In this document: one piece after another, positions 10,611-19,775 of the stretch
Numbering within the stretch: position 1 is the stretch's first letter
How the letters are laid out: every line of letters starts with the position of its first letter
Assembly: GCA_016795065.1 (NCBI GenBank)
Contig: JAEUIU010000086.1
Span: forward strand, 62,001-126,000
DNA from: Phycisphaerae bacterium
GTDB lineage: Bacteria > Planctomycetota > Phycisphaerae > Phycisphaerales > SM1A02
Reading direction: 5' to 3'
Length of the DNA stretch: 64,000 nt
The notes under the pieces: generated by a model
Database searches by the model: none
What the model saw: the letters and a program-made list of their open reading frames with translations, nothing else
Told to the model about the DNA's origin: nothing
Position numbers and translations under genes: made by a program

Positions 10611-11537
10611 ATGCTTAATCAACCCACCTCTCGTCGTGACCTTCTTCGCACCGGCCTAGTTGCCTCCGCCGGCGTCATGGCCGCCGGAGCGCATGCCGCG
10701 ACCGCAAGAGTCGCTCCGACTACTCCCATGCACCACCGCTATGGCCCCCACCCGGGCATGTTCCACGAGCATGCCGGCGACCAGATCGAGGACCAGATTG
10801 CCTACTTCGCCGATCAGGGCTTCACGGGCTTTGAGGACAACGGCATGAAGGGACGCAGCGTCGAGGAGCAGCGAGCCATCGCCGCGGCTCTTGAACGGCG
10901 CGGAGTCATGATGGGCATCTTCGTCGCCACCGATATCGACTGGACAAACCCGACGCTTACCACCGGTGAGGCGTCGCATCGCGAGAAGTTCGTCGCCCAG
11001 ATGAAGGAGTCCGTCGAAGTCGCGAAGCGGATGAACACCAAGACCTGCACGATCGTGCCGGGCGTCGAACACCGGAACATTCCGCATGGCGCTCAAACCG
11101 CCCACGTCGTCGAAACGCTCAAGCAGGCAAGCGCGGTGTGCGAGGCCTCGGGCCTGGTGATGGTGCTTGAGCCGCTGAACTGGCGCGACCATCCGGGCCT
11201 CTTCGTTCGCTACAGCGATCACGCCTACGCGATCATGAAGGCGGTGGACCACCCCTGCTGCAAAATCCTCTTCGACATGTATCACCAGCAGGCGACGGAA
11301 GGGAATCTCATCGAGAACATCGGCCGCTATTGGGATGAGATCGGCTACTTCCAGATCGGCGACAACCCCGGGCGGCGCGAGCCGGGCACTGGCGAGATCA
11401 ACTATCGAAACGTCTTCCGCTTCATCCACGAGCGAGGCTACAAGGGCGTCATGGGGATGGAGCACGGCAATTCGAAGGGCGGCAAGGATGGCGAGCTGGC
11501 CCTGATCGAGGCGTATCGGACGGCGGATAGCTGGTGA
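10611..11537 (+). CDS. Tat-exported hydroxypyruvate isomerase-like TIM-barrel protein
   Basis: 308-residue sugar-phosphate isomerase/epimerase family protein. The N-terminus has a twin-arginine signal (SRRDLL followed by a hydrophobic Ala/Gly/Val stretch, cleavage near AHA-AT). The barrel carries the metal and catalytic residues of hydroxypyruvate isomerase: VLEPLNW, DMYHQQ, the very characteristic DNPGRREPGTGEINY, and GMEHG at the C-terminus. Cytoplasmic Hyi converts hydroxypyruvate and tartronate semialdehyde; the Tat-exported planctomycete forms are uncharacterised and may act on other sugars or keto-acids in the periplasm. No operon partner: the next gene downstream starts about 100 nt away behind its own control region. 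Confidence 0.85.
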   Translation: MLNQPTSRRDLLRTGLVASAGVMAAGAHAATARVAPTTPMHHRYGPHPGMFHEHAGDQIEDQIAYFADQGFTGFEDNGMKGRSVEEQRAIAAALERRGVMMGIFVATDIDWTNPTLTTGEASHREKFVAQMKESVEVAKRMNTKTCTIVPGVEHRNIPHGAQTAHVVETLKQASAVCEASGLVMVLEPLNWRDHPGLFVRYSDHAYAIMKAVDHPCCKILFDMYHQQATEGNLIENIGRYWDEIGYFQIGDNPGRREPGTGEINYRNVFRFIHERGYKGVMGMEHGNSKGGKDGELALIEAYRTADSW

Positions 11538-11581
11538 CGAACGGCGAGGCGGCGGCTTCCGGTCCGAACATCGTCCAAAAG

Positions 11582-11642
11582 TGCCACTTTTGTCATCTTA
11601 TGGCCGATATGGCCATATAGTTGCCAGAACTGGCATCTTATG
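11582..11642 (+). promoter_or_regulatory. hipBA control region with three operator-like repeats
   Basis: Three related elements lie about 20 bp apart. Two 21-nt direct repeats (11582-11602 and 11622-11642) agree in their first 5 and last 9 bases (TGCCA ... CATCTTATG). Between them is an inverted repeat, TATGGCC-GATAT-GGCCATA (11599-11617). The second direct repeat contains a perfect palindrome (TGCCAG AA CTGGCA) and ends in the hipB start codon. A -10-like TATAGT lies at 11616-11621. The layout fits autorepression by the HipB-type protein. Confidence 0.6.
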
Positions 11643-12056
11643 ACGAGCCCATCACCATCCTCTGAAGCAGCAGTCCTTCGGCTCCTTGGCGAGCGGTTGA
11701 GCCAGTATCGCCTTCGCCGAAACCTGAGTCAGGAGGCGTTGGCACAGGAGGCTGGCGTCTCCGAACGAACCCTGGTTCGGCTGGAGCAGGGCGAGTCGAC
11801 CCAACTGGCGAATCTCGCACGCGTGCTACGCGCCTTGGGACTCCTCGCGAGCCTAGGCGACCTTGTGCCGCCAGTGCCGCCGAGCCCGCTGGAACAGTTG
11901 CGCACGCAGTCCAAGGTGAGGCGTCGAGCCGCGCGGCGAGTCAAGCGCGCGAAGTCCGATGGCCCGGCGGAAGGCGGCTCCCCACCGTGGACATGGGGCG
12001 ACGAACGGGGCGCTTCAGGGGAATCGAGTCAGCCATCGAACGGGAGTGACGCATGA
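11640..12056 (+). CDS. HipB-like helix-turn-helix antitoxin
   Basis: 138-residue Xre-type regulator. The helix-turn-helix occupies about residues 13-66 (LGERLSQYRLRRNLSQEAL, then AQEAGVSERTLVRLEQGES). The C-terminal 55 residues are basic, then Gly/Ser-rich and probably disordered, the part that may contact the toxin. The stop codon overlaps the start of the downstream HipA-type kinase by 4 nt (ATGA), the usual antitoxin-toxin coupling. In HipBA systems the antitoxin binds operators and the kinase dimer, repressing the operon; the repeats that precede and overlap this gene are the likely binding sites. Confidence 0.85.
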   Translation: MTSPSPSSEAAVLRLLGERLSQYRLRRNLSQEALAQEAGVSERTLVRLEQGESTQLANLARVLRALGLLASLGDLVPPVPPSPLEQLRTQSKVRRRAARRVKRAKSDGPAEGGSPPWTWGDERGASGESSQPSNGSDA

Positions 12057-13360
12057 CCGTCGCCGAAGTCCGTCTCTGGGGCACCACCATTGGAGCAGCT
12101 TCCGTCGAGGGCCCCGGACGCGTCGCCGCGTTCGAGTACGACCCGTCGTTTCGCCGAAGCGGCATCGAGGTCGCGCCGCTCATGATGCCCCTCGACGATT
12201 CGATCTACAGCTTCCCCACGCTGCCGACCAAGTCCTTCCACGGGCTTCCGGGGCTCCTCGCCGACTCACTGCCCGATGCGTTCGGAAACGCCGTCATCGA
12301 TGCATGGCTGACATCGCAGGGACGCCTGCCGGGCGAGATCGACGCCGTCGAGCGACTCTGCTACACGGGATCGCGCGGCACCGGCGGGCTCGAGTTTCAT
12401 CCGGCCCGCGGGATAACAACAGGTGCCTCCACGCCGCTGCACGTCGACGCTTTGGTGCGGCTCGCGTCGGACGTCCTTCGCGATCGGCAGAGCCTGGCTG
12501 CCTCCTTCAACAATCCTGACGCCGCCACCGCCGTGCAGGAGATCCTCCGCGTCGGCGCATCGGCCGGTGGAGCGCGGGCGAAGGCCGTGATCGCCTGGAA
12601 CCCCGCAACGAACGAGGTCCGTTCGGGACAGGTCACCGCGCCGCCCGGCTTCGAGTACTGGCTCCTCAAGTTCGACGGCGTTGCCGCCGCCAACGAGCAG
12701 GGCCTTGGCGACCCGCGGGGCTTCGGGGCGATCGAGTACGCCTACTCGCTCATGGCCCGCGCTGCCGGCATTCGTATGACCGAGTGCCGGCTCTTTGAGG
12801 AGAACGGACGAAGGCACTTCATGACCAGGCGTTTTGACCGCCTGCCGAACGGCGACAAGCTGCACATGCAGTCGCTTGGCGCCATGGCCCACCTCGACTT
12901 CAACAACGCGGGCGGGCACTCCTACGAACAGGCGTTCGTCGTGATGCGACGGCTTGCACTGGCGATGGAGGACGTCGAGGAACAGTTCCGCCGGATGGTC
13001 TTCAACGTCGTCGCCCGCAACCAGGACGACCACGTGAAGAACATCGCGTTTCTCATGGATCGGCGGGGACGATGGTCGCTCTCGCCGGCGTTTGACGTCA
13101 ACTACAGCTACAACCCCGATGGCCCGTGGACGTCGACGCATCAGATGTCAATCGCCAATCGCCGCGACGGATTCACCATGGACGACATGCGCAGCGCGGC
13201 GAACGCCGCGTCGATGAAACGAGGTCGGGCTGAAGCGATCGTTGGCGAGGTCTGCGCCGCCGTCACCCGCTGGGAGGACTTCGCGCGATCCGCCGACGTC
13301 GACCCAGCCAGGGCGAGGGCGATCGGGGCGGTGCACCGGATCGACTTGGCCAAGGTGTAG
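12053..13360 (+). CDS. HipA-family serine/threonine kinase toxin
   Basis: 435-residue HipA-type kinase. The N-lobe contains the HipA_N region with FHGLPGLLADSLPDAFGN; the C-lobe has the catalytic loop NQDDHVKNIAFL (Asn323-Asp326-His327) and the metal-binding LSPAFDVNYSYNP. Well-studied HipA phosphorylates glutamyl-tRNA synthetase and halts translation. The target here cannot be predicted, since family members also modify other tRNA synthetases. Length and all kinase motifs look intact, so the toxin should be active unless neutralised by the coupled HipB-like protein. There is no sign of a split HipS/HipT arrangement. Downstream is an unrelated glycosyltransferase about 100 nt away. Confidence 0.88.
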   Translation: MTVAEVRLWGTTIGAASVEGPGRVAAFEYDPSFRRSGIEVAPLMMPLDDSIYSFPTLPTKSFHGLPGLLADSLPDAFGNAVIDAWLTSQGRLPGEIDAVERLCYTGSRGTGGLEFHPARGITTGASTPLHVDALVRLASDVLRDRQSLAASFNNPDAATAVQEILRVGASAGGARAKAVIAWNPATNEVRSGQVTAPPGFEYWLLKFDGVAAANEQGLGDPRGFGAIEYAYSLMARAAGIRMTECRLFEENGRRHFMTRRFDRLPNGDKLHMQSLGAMAHLDFNNAGGHSYEQAFVVMRRLALAMEDVEEQFRRMVFNVVARNQDDHVKNIAFLMDRRGRWSLSPAFDVNYSYNPDGPWTSTHQMSIANRRDGFTMDDMRSAANAASMKRGRAEAIVGEVCAAVTRWEDFARSADVDPARARAIGAVHRIDLAKV

Positions 13361-13462
13361 CCCATCGTCTCCGGGCGCCGAAGACACTCGAAAGAACGAC
13401 GGCAGCCACGAGCCACCCCGCTCGCTTTGGCGGCATCTTGGGACCGACGTGACTCCAGCCCT

Positions 13463-14716
13463 ATGAACACGCTCCTCATCACCCTCGGTTCGCACGGGGA
13501 TATCCACCCCTTCATCGCCATGGGAAAGTCCCTTCGCGAGCGGGGGCACGGCGTCGTAGTGGCGTCGAACCCCTACTACGAGGAGCAGATCGCACGGACG
13601 GGACTCCCGTTTGAACCGTTCGGCGAACGGCTCGACTTGAAAGCCATGATCGAGGACCACAAGGTGATGGACCCCAATCGCGGTCCGCTCAACGTGTTCC
13701 GGAAGCTGGTGCTCCCGTACGTCGGTGATTTCGTGAGGTGGACGCGCGAGCTCATTCGAAGGCACCGCCCCGATCGCGTCATCTATCACCCGATCGTCAT
13801 CGGAGCGCCGTGGGCCTGCGCCCTGGAAGGCGGAGTGCCAACCGTCTCGGTCACGCTATCACCGACGCTCTGGGCCTCGGAGGGTGATCCGCTGGTCATG
13901 CTGCCGTTCCATGGTGTCGCTCCGGGACGAACCGCCGCGGCCTTCGACCGGTTCATCGGCCGATGGTTCATGCGCTTCGCCCTCGATGGCGGGCTGAACC
14001 GGATCCGTCGGGAGTTGGGGCTCACCCCGCAGCGCGACCATCTGCGCCGCCACGGCCGGGACGCGTCGCTCAACCTTGGACTTTGGTCGCCGGTCTTCCG
14101 TCCGCCGCTGCCCGGTGATCCCGCGAACTCCGCCGTCGTCGGCTTCACGTGGCACGATCGTGATCACACCCAAGAGGTTCCTGATCGTGAACTTGTCCGT
14201 TTCCTGGACGACGGCCCGCCGCCGATTCTCTTCGCCTTGGGCTCCACAGGCGTGCACGCTGCCGGCGCGTTCTTCCACCACGCAGTCAGCGCGGCCCGAA
14301 CCCTCGGCGCTCGTGCCATGCTGGTCATTGGCCGCGACCAGCGTCCACCCACCAACCTTCCCGGCGATGGCTCGGTCAAGGCAGTTCCGTATGCCCCGTT
14401 CTCGGCCGTCTTCCCAAGAGCAAGCGTGATCATCCATCACGGCGGCGCCGGCACCACCGCCCAGGCCCTCGTTGCGGCGCGGCCCACACTCATCACGCCG
14501 ATGGCTCATGACCAGTTCGACAACGCCGCCAGGGTGCGGCGGCTCGGAGCCGGCGAGACGCTGCACTTTGCGAAGGTGACGGAAAGGCGCCTCGTTCGGT
14601 TGCTGGGCACTCTTCGTGACGATCCGAGGTACGCCCAAGCCGCAGCGGCGATCGGACCCCGCATCGCCGCCGAGGGCGGCGCGGCGCGCGCCACCGAGCT
14701 CCTCGAGGCGATGTGA
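13463..14716 (+). CDS. GT1-like (UDP-glycosyltransferase/MGT-type) glycosyltransferase
   Basis: 417-residue GT-B fold enzyme. The N-terminal Rossmann half starts MNTLLITLGSHGDIHPFIAMG, the classic start of nucleotide-sugar transferases acting on sterols, macrolides or lipids. The C-terminal donor-binding signature is HHGGAGTTAQALVAARPTLITPMAHDQFDNAARV (split around residues 325-360). Start ATG 13463 matches the family N-terminus exactly; the 12 codons of open frame before it are not conserved-looking. There is no signal peptide. The acceptor is unknown; it has no biosynthetic neighbour that would reveal one. Confidence 0.85.
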   Translation: MNTLLITLGSHGDIHPFIAMGKSLRERGHGVVVASNPYYEEQIARTGLPFEPFGERLDLKAMIEDHKVMDPNRGPLNVFRKLVLPYVGDFVRWTRELIRRHRPDRVIYHPIVIGAPWACALEGGVPTVSVTLSPTLWASEGDPLVMLPFHGVAPGRTAAAFDRFIGRWFMRFALDGGLNRIRRELGLTPQRDHLRRHGRDASLNLGLWSPVFRPPLPGDPANSAVVGFTWHDRDHTQEVPDRELVRFLDDGPPPILFALGSTGVHAAGAFFHHAVSAARTLGARAMLVIGRDQRPPTNLPGDGSVKAVPYAPFSAVFPRASVIIHHGGAGTTAQALVAARPTLITPMAHDQFDNAARVRRLGAGETLHFAKVTERRLVRLLGTLRDDPRYAQAAAAIGPRIAAEGGAARATELLEAM

Positions 14717-14965
14717 ACCTGAATGAGCACGACCGCGGTATTCCCAGGCCGATGTTGCGACGGGAATGATCAGAACGACAGCCTGCCCCGGGCCGACGCC
14801 AATAGACCTTGGGCATAGCGCCGATAGGGTTCGAAACGTCGTCGCATGCTCGGCTTTCTTGGGCAATGCAATCGAGGCCTGCGAGATGCTCGAAGTTTCG
14901 GTAACCTCGCCCAGGACTTGCTGCCCCTGAAGCTCGAACATTCGTACGCTTTCGACAACAACGCC

Positions 14966-15868
14966 ATGCATCGCGATTCCGTCCCTCACCTCGAACCGCT
15001 TCCCATCCACTCGGCGACGGGATTTCAGCTCGTTCGGAACGCGGGCATCTACCTGCTCATTTGCTTTCTCATTCTGACCAGCATGGCGGTCTCCCAGATG
15101 ATGAACGGCCGACCGCTTGTGACGCGATGGCCGCTCCTGATGGCCGCCTTCGTCCTGCCGATGGGAATCTATCTCGTCGTGACGCTGCTTGGTTTCCTCT
15201 CCACACGGAGCAAGGCGATCGCCTATGCACCTGTGGCCGACCGACCCTGGACTACGGCGATTCAGGCTTGTCTGGCACGCGACTCGATCACCTTCTCCAA
15301 GGCCGCCAGCGCCCGCATCTGGAACGCGCTCCTGCAACAGCCAAGCCGCCCGTCGGTCGTTGCCGACGCCAGACTTGCTCAGCGGTTTCAGCCGGCGCCG
15401 GATGCGCTCCTCGAACCGGAGTCGATCGAGCCGTCGCAGCGCGGCATGGTGATCGTCGCCTGCCTCTTCCTGGTGCTCGCAGGCATGTCCGCCATGGATG
15501 CGGGCGCCAACCGCTGGTGGAACATCACGATCTTCTTTGCGTTGTCGGCCTTCTTCCTGGCCAAGCATCCGAAGGTGCGCAATGCGTTTCCGGGGCTCCG
15601 CAACACCGGGCGCGACCTCATCGCCGGCCCGGGCTGGGTGACCGCCGCGAAAGAGAACACGCGATGGACGATCGAGGATTCGATCATGCTCGTCCAATGC
15701 AAGGCGGAACCGCCCAAGTCAGGCGCGTCGCCGGCGATCGTCGTCCGACTCATCGGGCCGCCCGGCATTCGGGACATCCAATTCGCATCGAGCGCGGACC
15801 CCGACTTCCAATTGCTCTGGCAACGCTGGACAACGCCGTTGCCAAGACTGGACCTGGATGGGCGATAG
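14966..15868 (+). CDS. Four-TM membrane protein of unknown function
   Basis: I do not recognise this family. From ATG 14966 the product is 300 residues with two pairs of predicted membrane helices: IYLLICFLILTSMAV and LLMAAFVLPMGIYLVVTLLGFL near residues 30-80, then MVIVACLFLVLAGMSAM and ITIFFALSAFFLA near 160-200. Between them is a cytosolic loop of about 90 residues, and after them a 90-residue beta-rich tail. Such a topology is seen in membrane proteins with a PH-like tail, but I cannot confirm it. The frame is open from 14846, which would add 40 unconvincing residues; the start is therefore uncertain. Confidence 0.55.
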   Translation: MHRDSVPHLEPLPIHSATGFQLVRNAGIYLLICFLILTSMAVSQMMNGRPLVTRWPLLMAAFVLPMGIYLVVTLLGFLSTRSKAIAYAPVADRPWTTAIQACLARDSITFSKAASARIWNALLQQPSRPSVVADARLAQRFQPAPDALLEPESIEPSQRGMVIVACLFLVLAGMSAMDAGANRWWNITIFFALSAFFLAKHPKVRNAFPGLRNTGRDLIAGPGWVTAAKENTRWTIEDSIMLVQCKAEPPKSGASPAIVVRLIGPPGIRDIQFASSADPDFQLLWQRWTTPLPRLDLDGR

Positions 15869-15902
15869 GGAACCCTGGCGGGGGGAAGCCCTGGATTGCC
15901 AC

Positions 15903-15908
15903 TACACT
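15903..15908 (+). promoter_or_regulatory. TANNNT box (TACACT), leaderless start of the small NTase partner
   Basis: TACACT followed by exactly 6 nt and then GTG 15915. No ribosome-binding site precedes the GTG. This matches the spacing seen before many other genes here and argues for 15915 as the real start rather than the in-frame ATG at 15858. Confidence 0.45.
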
Positions 15909-15914
15909 GCTCCC

Positions 15915-16145
15915 GTGGACCCTCGCCCGGTAACGCCTGCCGAGTTCGACGACGAGCGACTCGCTGCCGCGATGCGGATGACGATCGAAGAGCGGCTGCT
16001 GATGGGTCTCGAGCTCTTCGATCTCGCCGTCGAGTCGATCGCCGCAGGTGTAAGGGCGGAGGGACGCGAGCCGACGCCGGAGGAGTTGCGTGCGGTGGTG
16101 CGTGCAAGGTTTCGACTGGGGTCGGACCATGACGAGTCGGATTGA
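15915..16145 (+). CDS. Small conserved-looking partner of a nucleotidyltransferase
   Basis: 76-residue acidic/helical protein: TPAEFDDERLAAAMRMTIEERLLMG, then LELFDLAVESIAAGVRAEG and EPTPEELRAVVRARFRLG. Small proteins with this ERLxxGLxLFDLA...EELRAVVRARF pattern are regularly encoded next to nucleotidyltransferase-fold genes in several phyla, as here (5-nt gap). They may be the antitoxin or regulatory half of a two-gene module, but no function is established that I know of. Start GTG 15915 is preferred because of the TACACT box; an alternative ATG at 15858 would overlap the preceding gene. Confidence 0.6.
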   Translation: MDPRPVTPAEFDDERLAAAMRMTIEERLLMGLELFDLAVESIAAGVRAEGREPTPEELRAVVRARFRLGSDHDESD

Positions 16146-16150
16146 GCGAC

Positions 16151-16705
16151 ATGAGCGAAGCCAGCAAGTCCATTCGCAGTGTGCTCGGCGCGCTTGTTGA
16201 CCTAGGCATCCCCCACATGCTCACCGGCTCGCTGGCGAGCAATGCGTACGGCCTGCCCCGCATGTCGAAGGATGCCGACTTCGTGGTCGCGCTTCAGGCC
16301 AAACAGGTTCCGGCGCTGGCGAAGCGCGTCGCGCCCGGACTCCTGCTCGACGAACAGATGTCGTTCGAAACAACGACGCTCACCTCGCGCTGGCGGCTGC
16401 TCGAGACTCGTGGCGGCTTCGAGATCGAACTGTTCCAACTCAGCGACGATCCGTTCGATCAGGAGCGGTTCAAGCGGCGAGTGGCCACGGTCTTCCTGGG
16501 GCTTGCGACATTTTTGCCCACCGCCGAAGACGTCGTCGTCCAGAAGCTGCGGTGGGCAGTTCGGGCGCATCGGCCGAAAGACATCGACGATGCGTTGAAT
16601 GTCATTCGCGCTCGCAAGGAATCGCTCGATTGGATGTATGTCTCTCGCTGGTGCGCAAAGCACGAGTCGCTCACGCTGCTTGAGTCGCTGCGCGCAAGGG
16701 CGTAG
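16151..16705 (+). CDS. Nucleotidyltransferase-fold protein (AbiEii/MNT-like)
   Basis: 184-residue protein with the minimal nucleotidyltransferase fold. The glycine/serine motif MLTGSLASNAYG (about residues 22-33) and the acidic metal motif KDADFVV (about 38-44) are in the correct order and spacing; a third acidic residue lies in FEIELFQLSDD. The C-terminal half (VVQKLRWAVRAHRPKDIDDALNVI) matches the helical extension of the nucleotidyltransferase/AbiEii-like group. Some relatives are toxins that modify tRNA or defence components, others are housekeeping. ATG 16151 lies 5 nt after the small upstream gene; the two are surely co-transcribed. Confidence 0.75.
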   Translation: MSEASKSIRSVLGALVDLGIPHMLTGSLASNAYGLPRMSKDADFVVALQAKQVPALAKRVAPGLLLDEQMSFETTTLTSRWRLLETRGGFEIELFQLSDDPFDQERFKRRVATVFLGLATFLPTAEDVVVQKLRWAVRAHRPKDIDDALNVIRARKESLDWMYVSRWCAKHESLTLLESLRARA

Positions 16706-16731
16706 GTCTACCGGCGCGCGAAGCCCCCTCT

Positions 16732-16771
16732 GTCCGCTCCGCGGACATCTCCCCCGCAATCGCGGGGGAGA
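16732..16771. repeat. REP-like palindromic element
   Basis: Two adjacent hairpins: GTCCGC-TCC-GCGGAC (16732-16746) and a perfect 10-bp stem TCTCCCCCGC (16748-16757) with AATC loop and its complement (16762-16771). This GTCCGC...CTCCCCCGC...GCGGGGGAG layout recurs as a dispersed extragenic palindrome in many high-GC genomes. It separates the convergent nucleotidyltransferase and gcvP genes and may also stop transcription in both directions. Confidence 0.6.
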
Positions 16772-16835
16772 GCGGCCGCGCTGCTGCGCTGACCCGGTGC
16801 CTCTGAGGGTTTTCGGAAGTCGCCGTACCCCGACC

Positions 16836-19775
16836 TCACGCATACTCCGCCATCGGCGGGCACGCGCAGACGAGGTTCCGGTCGCCGTACGGGTTGTCGA
16901 CCCGGCCGACGTGCGGCCAGAACTTGAAGTCGCGGAGCCACTTCGCCGGATACGCCGCCTTCTCGCGGGAGTAGCCGTGCTTCCAGGCGTCGCTTGAGAC
17001 CGCGGCCGCGGTATGCGGGGCGTGCTTCAGGACGTTGTCGTCCTTCGGCGCCTTGCCGTCCTCGATCTCCTTGATCTCGGCGCGGATCGCAATGAGCGCG
17101 TCGCAGAAGCGGTCGATCTCGGCTTTCGACTCGCTCTCGGTCGGTTCGATCATCAGCGTGCCGGGCACCGGCCAACTCATCGTCGGAGCGTGGAACCCGT
17201 AATCGATCAGCCGCTTCGCCACGTCGTCGATCTTGATGCCGGCGGAGTGGTCGAAGGGACGGCAATCGATGATGAACTCGTGGGCCTGACGGCCGTTTCG
17301 GTTGGCGTAGACGACCTTGTAGTGGTCCTTCAATCGATGGGCCATGTAGTTGGCGTTGAGGATCGCCGCTTCGGTCGCCCGCCGCAGGCCCTCGGCGCCC
17401 ATCAGGGCGATGTAGACCCACGAAATCGGCAGGATGCTCGCGCTGCCGTAGCCGGCGGCCGACACCGGCTGGATCGCATGGCGACCGGCCGATTCGGGGC
17501 GCGACACCGGGTGACCGGGGAGGAAGTCCTTGAGGTGAGCAGCCACGCCGATCGGTCCGACGCCAGGACCGCCGCCTCCGTGCGGAATGCAGAAGGTCTT
17601 GTGCAGGTTGAGGTGGCAGACGTCGGCGCCGATGTCGCCCGGCCGCGTGAGGCCGACCTGGGCGTTCATGTTCGCGCCGTCCATGTAAACCTGCCCGCCG
17701 TGCTTGTGCACGACCTCGCAGAGTTCCTTGATCGACTCCTCGAAGATGCCTGCGGTCGACGGGTAGGTGACCATCAGGGCGGCGAGGTGCTTCTCGTGCT
17801 CAGCCGCCTTCGCCTTGAGATCGTTCAGGTCGATGTAGCCCATCTCGTCGCAGGCCACCGCGACAACCTTGAGGCCAGCGACGACGGCGCTGGCGGGATT
17901 CGTCCCGTGGGCGGTCTCGGGAATCAGGCAGACGTCACGCTGCACGTCACCGCGGTGCTCGTGGAAGGCCCGAATCACGAGGAGACCGGCGTACTCGCCC
18001 TGCGACCCGGCGTTGGGCTGGAGCGACACGGCGGCAAAGCCGGTGATCTCGCTCAGCCAATTCTCGAGCATGCGGCACATCTCGACATAGCCCTGGGCCT
18101 GCTCCTTCGGCACGAAGGGATGGATCCGCCCGAACTCGGGCCAGGTGACGGGAATCATCTCGCTCGTTGCGTTCAGCTTCATCGTGCACGAGCCGAGCGA
18201 GATCATCGACTGGGCCAGCGACAAGTCGCGCGACATCAGCTTGAAGATGTAGCGGAGCATCTCGGTCTCGCTGTGGTAGCGGCTGAAGACCGGATGAGTC
18301 ATGAACTCGCTGGTGCGCCGGAAGCTCCCGACCGGCGACGCGGCGTTGCCGAGGGCGCTCACGGCCGGCGCCGACTTTCCGCCCGCAAAGCAGGCGAGCA
18401 GCGTGGCCAATTCCTGCTCCGTGGTGCACTCGTCAAGGGACACGCCCACCGAGCCGTCGGCATAGCTGCGGAGGTTCATCCGCTTGGCCTGCGCCGCAGC
18501 GTGGACATCGCTGGCCTTCACGCCGCCACCTAACTTGACGCGCAGCGTGTCGAAGAACGCCTTCGTGCCGACATCATGGCCGAGCTTGCGCAGTCCCTCG
18601 GCCAGGGCGGCGGTCATCCGATGGACGCGCGTCGCGATCGCCTTCACCCCCTCGGGTCCGTGGTAGGCGCCGTACATGCCGGCGATGATCGCCAGAAGCA
18701 CCTGGGCGGTGCAGATGTTGCTTGTGGCCCGCTCGCGGCGAATGTGCTGCTCGCGGGTCTGAATGGCCATGCGCAGGGCCGGATTGCCGTGGCTGTCGCG
18801 CGACACGCCGATGATGCGGCCAGGCATCTTGCGAACGAATTCGCTCTTGGTTGCGATGAACGCGGCATGTGGGCCGCCGAAACCGAAGGGAACGCCGAAA
18901 CGCTGGGAGTTGCCGATGCAGATGTCCGCGCCCCACTCGCCCGGCGGCGTGATGAGGGCCAGCGAGAGCAGGTCGGCGGCGGCTATCACCATGGCGCCCG
19001 CCTCGTGGGCCTTCGCAGCGATGCCGCGATAGTCCTCGATGCGCCCGTCGGTCGTCGGATACTGGACGACCACCCCGCACGTGGACGCGCCGAAACTCGC
19101 CGTCGCGACGTTGCCGATCACAACCTTGATGCCGAGGTGTTTCGCCCGACCCTCGATCACGGCGATGGTCTGCGGATGGCAATCCTCGGCGACGAAGAAC
19201 TCGTTGCGTCCGCTCGTGCCATCGGGATCGACGATGCCATGGGCCATCGTCATCGCCTCGGCGGCCGCGGTACCCTCATCAAGGAGCGACGCGCCGGCCA
19301 GCGGAAGGCCGGTCAGGTCGGCGATCATCGTCTGGAAGTTGAGAAGGGCTTCGAGACGGCCCTGGGCGATCTCGGCCTGGTACGGCGTGTACTGCGTGTA
19401 CCAACCAGGATTCTCGAGGATGTTCCGCAAGATCACCGGCGGTGTGATCGTGTCGTGATAGCCCATGCCGAGGAAGCTGCGGAAGACCTGATTCTTGCCG
19501 GCGACCCGCTTCAAGGCCTCGATCGCCTCGAACTCGCCGCGCTCCGCGAAGCCGCCGCCATTGGTCGGATCGGTGATCTCCAACGCTCGGCGCAAACGGA
19601 TGCCATCCGGAATAGTCGCCTTCAGGAAGTCGCCCATCGACGAGAATCCGAGGGCCTGAAGCATCGAGGCGATGTCAGCATCGGATGGTCCGACGTGGCG
19701 GCGTCGGAACGTGTCGGCGGGCGGGAAGGGATGCGTCGTGGCGGCCGAGGCGGCGTCCAGAGTCGATTGCGGCAT
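16836..19775 (-). CDS. gcvP: Glycine dehydrogenase (decarboxylating), P protein of the glycine cleavage system
   Basis: Full-length fused P protein (979 residues) containing both homologous halves. It decarboxylates glycine and transfers the aminomethyl group to lipoylated GcvH. The pyridoxal-phosphate lysine is Lys726 in [15 protein letters not shown]; the N-terminal half starts with [18 protein letters not shown] and has [25 protein letters not shown] 19775 was chosen because the conserved region begins about 20 residues later. The gcvT and gcvH genes are not adjacent. A minus-strand TATACT box at 19901-19906 implies a leader of about 120 nt. Confidence 0.96.
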   Translation of the reverse strand: MPQSTLDAASAATTHPFPPADTFRRRHVGPSDADIASMLQALGFSSMGDFLKATIPDGIRLRRALEITDPTNGGGFAERGEFEAIEALKRVAGKNQVFRSFLGMGYHDTITPPVILRNILENPGWYTQYTPYQAEIAQGRLEALLNFQTMIADLTGLPLAGASLLDEGTAAAEAMTMAHGIVDPDGTSGRNEFFVAEDCHPQTIAVIEGRAKHLGIKVVIGNVATASFGASTCGVVVQYPTTDGRIEDYRGIAAKAHEAGAMVIAAADLLSLALITPPGEWGADICIGNSQRFGVPFGFGGPHAAFIATKSEFVRKMPGRIIGVSRDSHGNPALRMAIQTREQHIRRERATSNICTAQVLLAIIAGMYGAYHGPEGVKAIATRVHRMTAALAEGLRKLGHDVGTKAFFDTLRVKLGGGVKASDVHAAAQAKRMNLRSYADGSVGVSLDECTTEQELATLLACFAGGKSAPAVSALGNAASPVGSFRRTSEFMTHPVFSRYHSETEMLRYIFKLMSRDLSLAQSMISLGSCTMKLNATSEMIPVTWPEFGRIHPFVPKEQAQGYVEMCRMLENWLSEITGFAAVSLQPNAGSQGEYAGLLVIRAFHEHRGDVQRDVCLIPETAHGTNPASAVVAGLKVVAVACDEMGYIDLNDLKAKAAEHEKHLAALMVTYPSTAGIFEESIKELCEVVHKHGGQVYMDGANMNAQVGLTRPGDIGADVCHLNLHKTFCIPHGGGGPGVGPIGVAAHLKDFLPGHPVSRPESAGRHAIQPVSAAGYGSASILPISWVYIALMGAEGLRRATEAAILNANYMAHRLKDHYKVVYANRNGRQAHEFIIDCRPFDHSAGIKIDDVAKRLIDYGFHAPTMSWPVPGTLMIEPTESESKAEIDRFCDALIAIRAEIKEIEDGKAPKDDNVLKHAPHTAAAVSSDAWKHGYSREKAAYPAKWLRDFKFWPHVGRVDNPYGDRNLVCACPPMAEYA

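Noticed and set aside
13427-13462. Upstream start for the glycosyltransferase
   Set aside because: Adds 12 residues with no similarity; the family start is MNTLLITLGSHGD at 13463.
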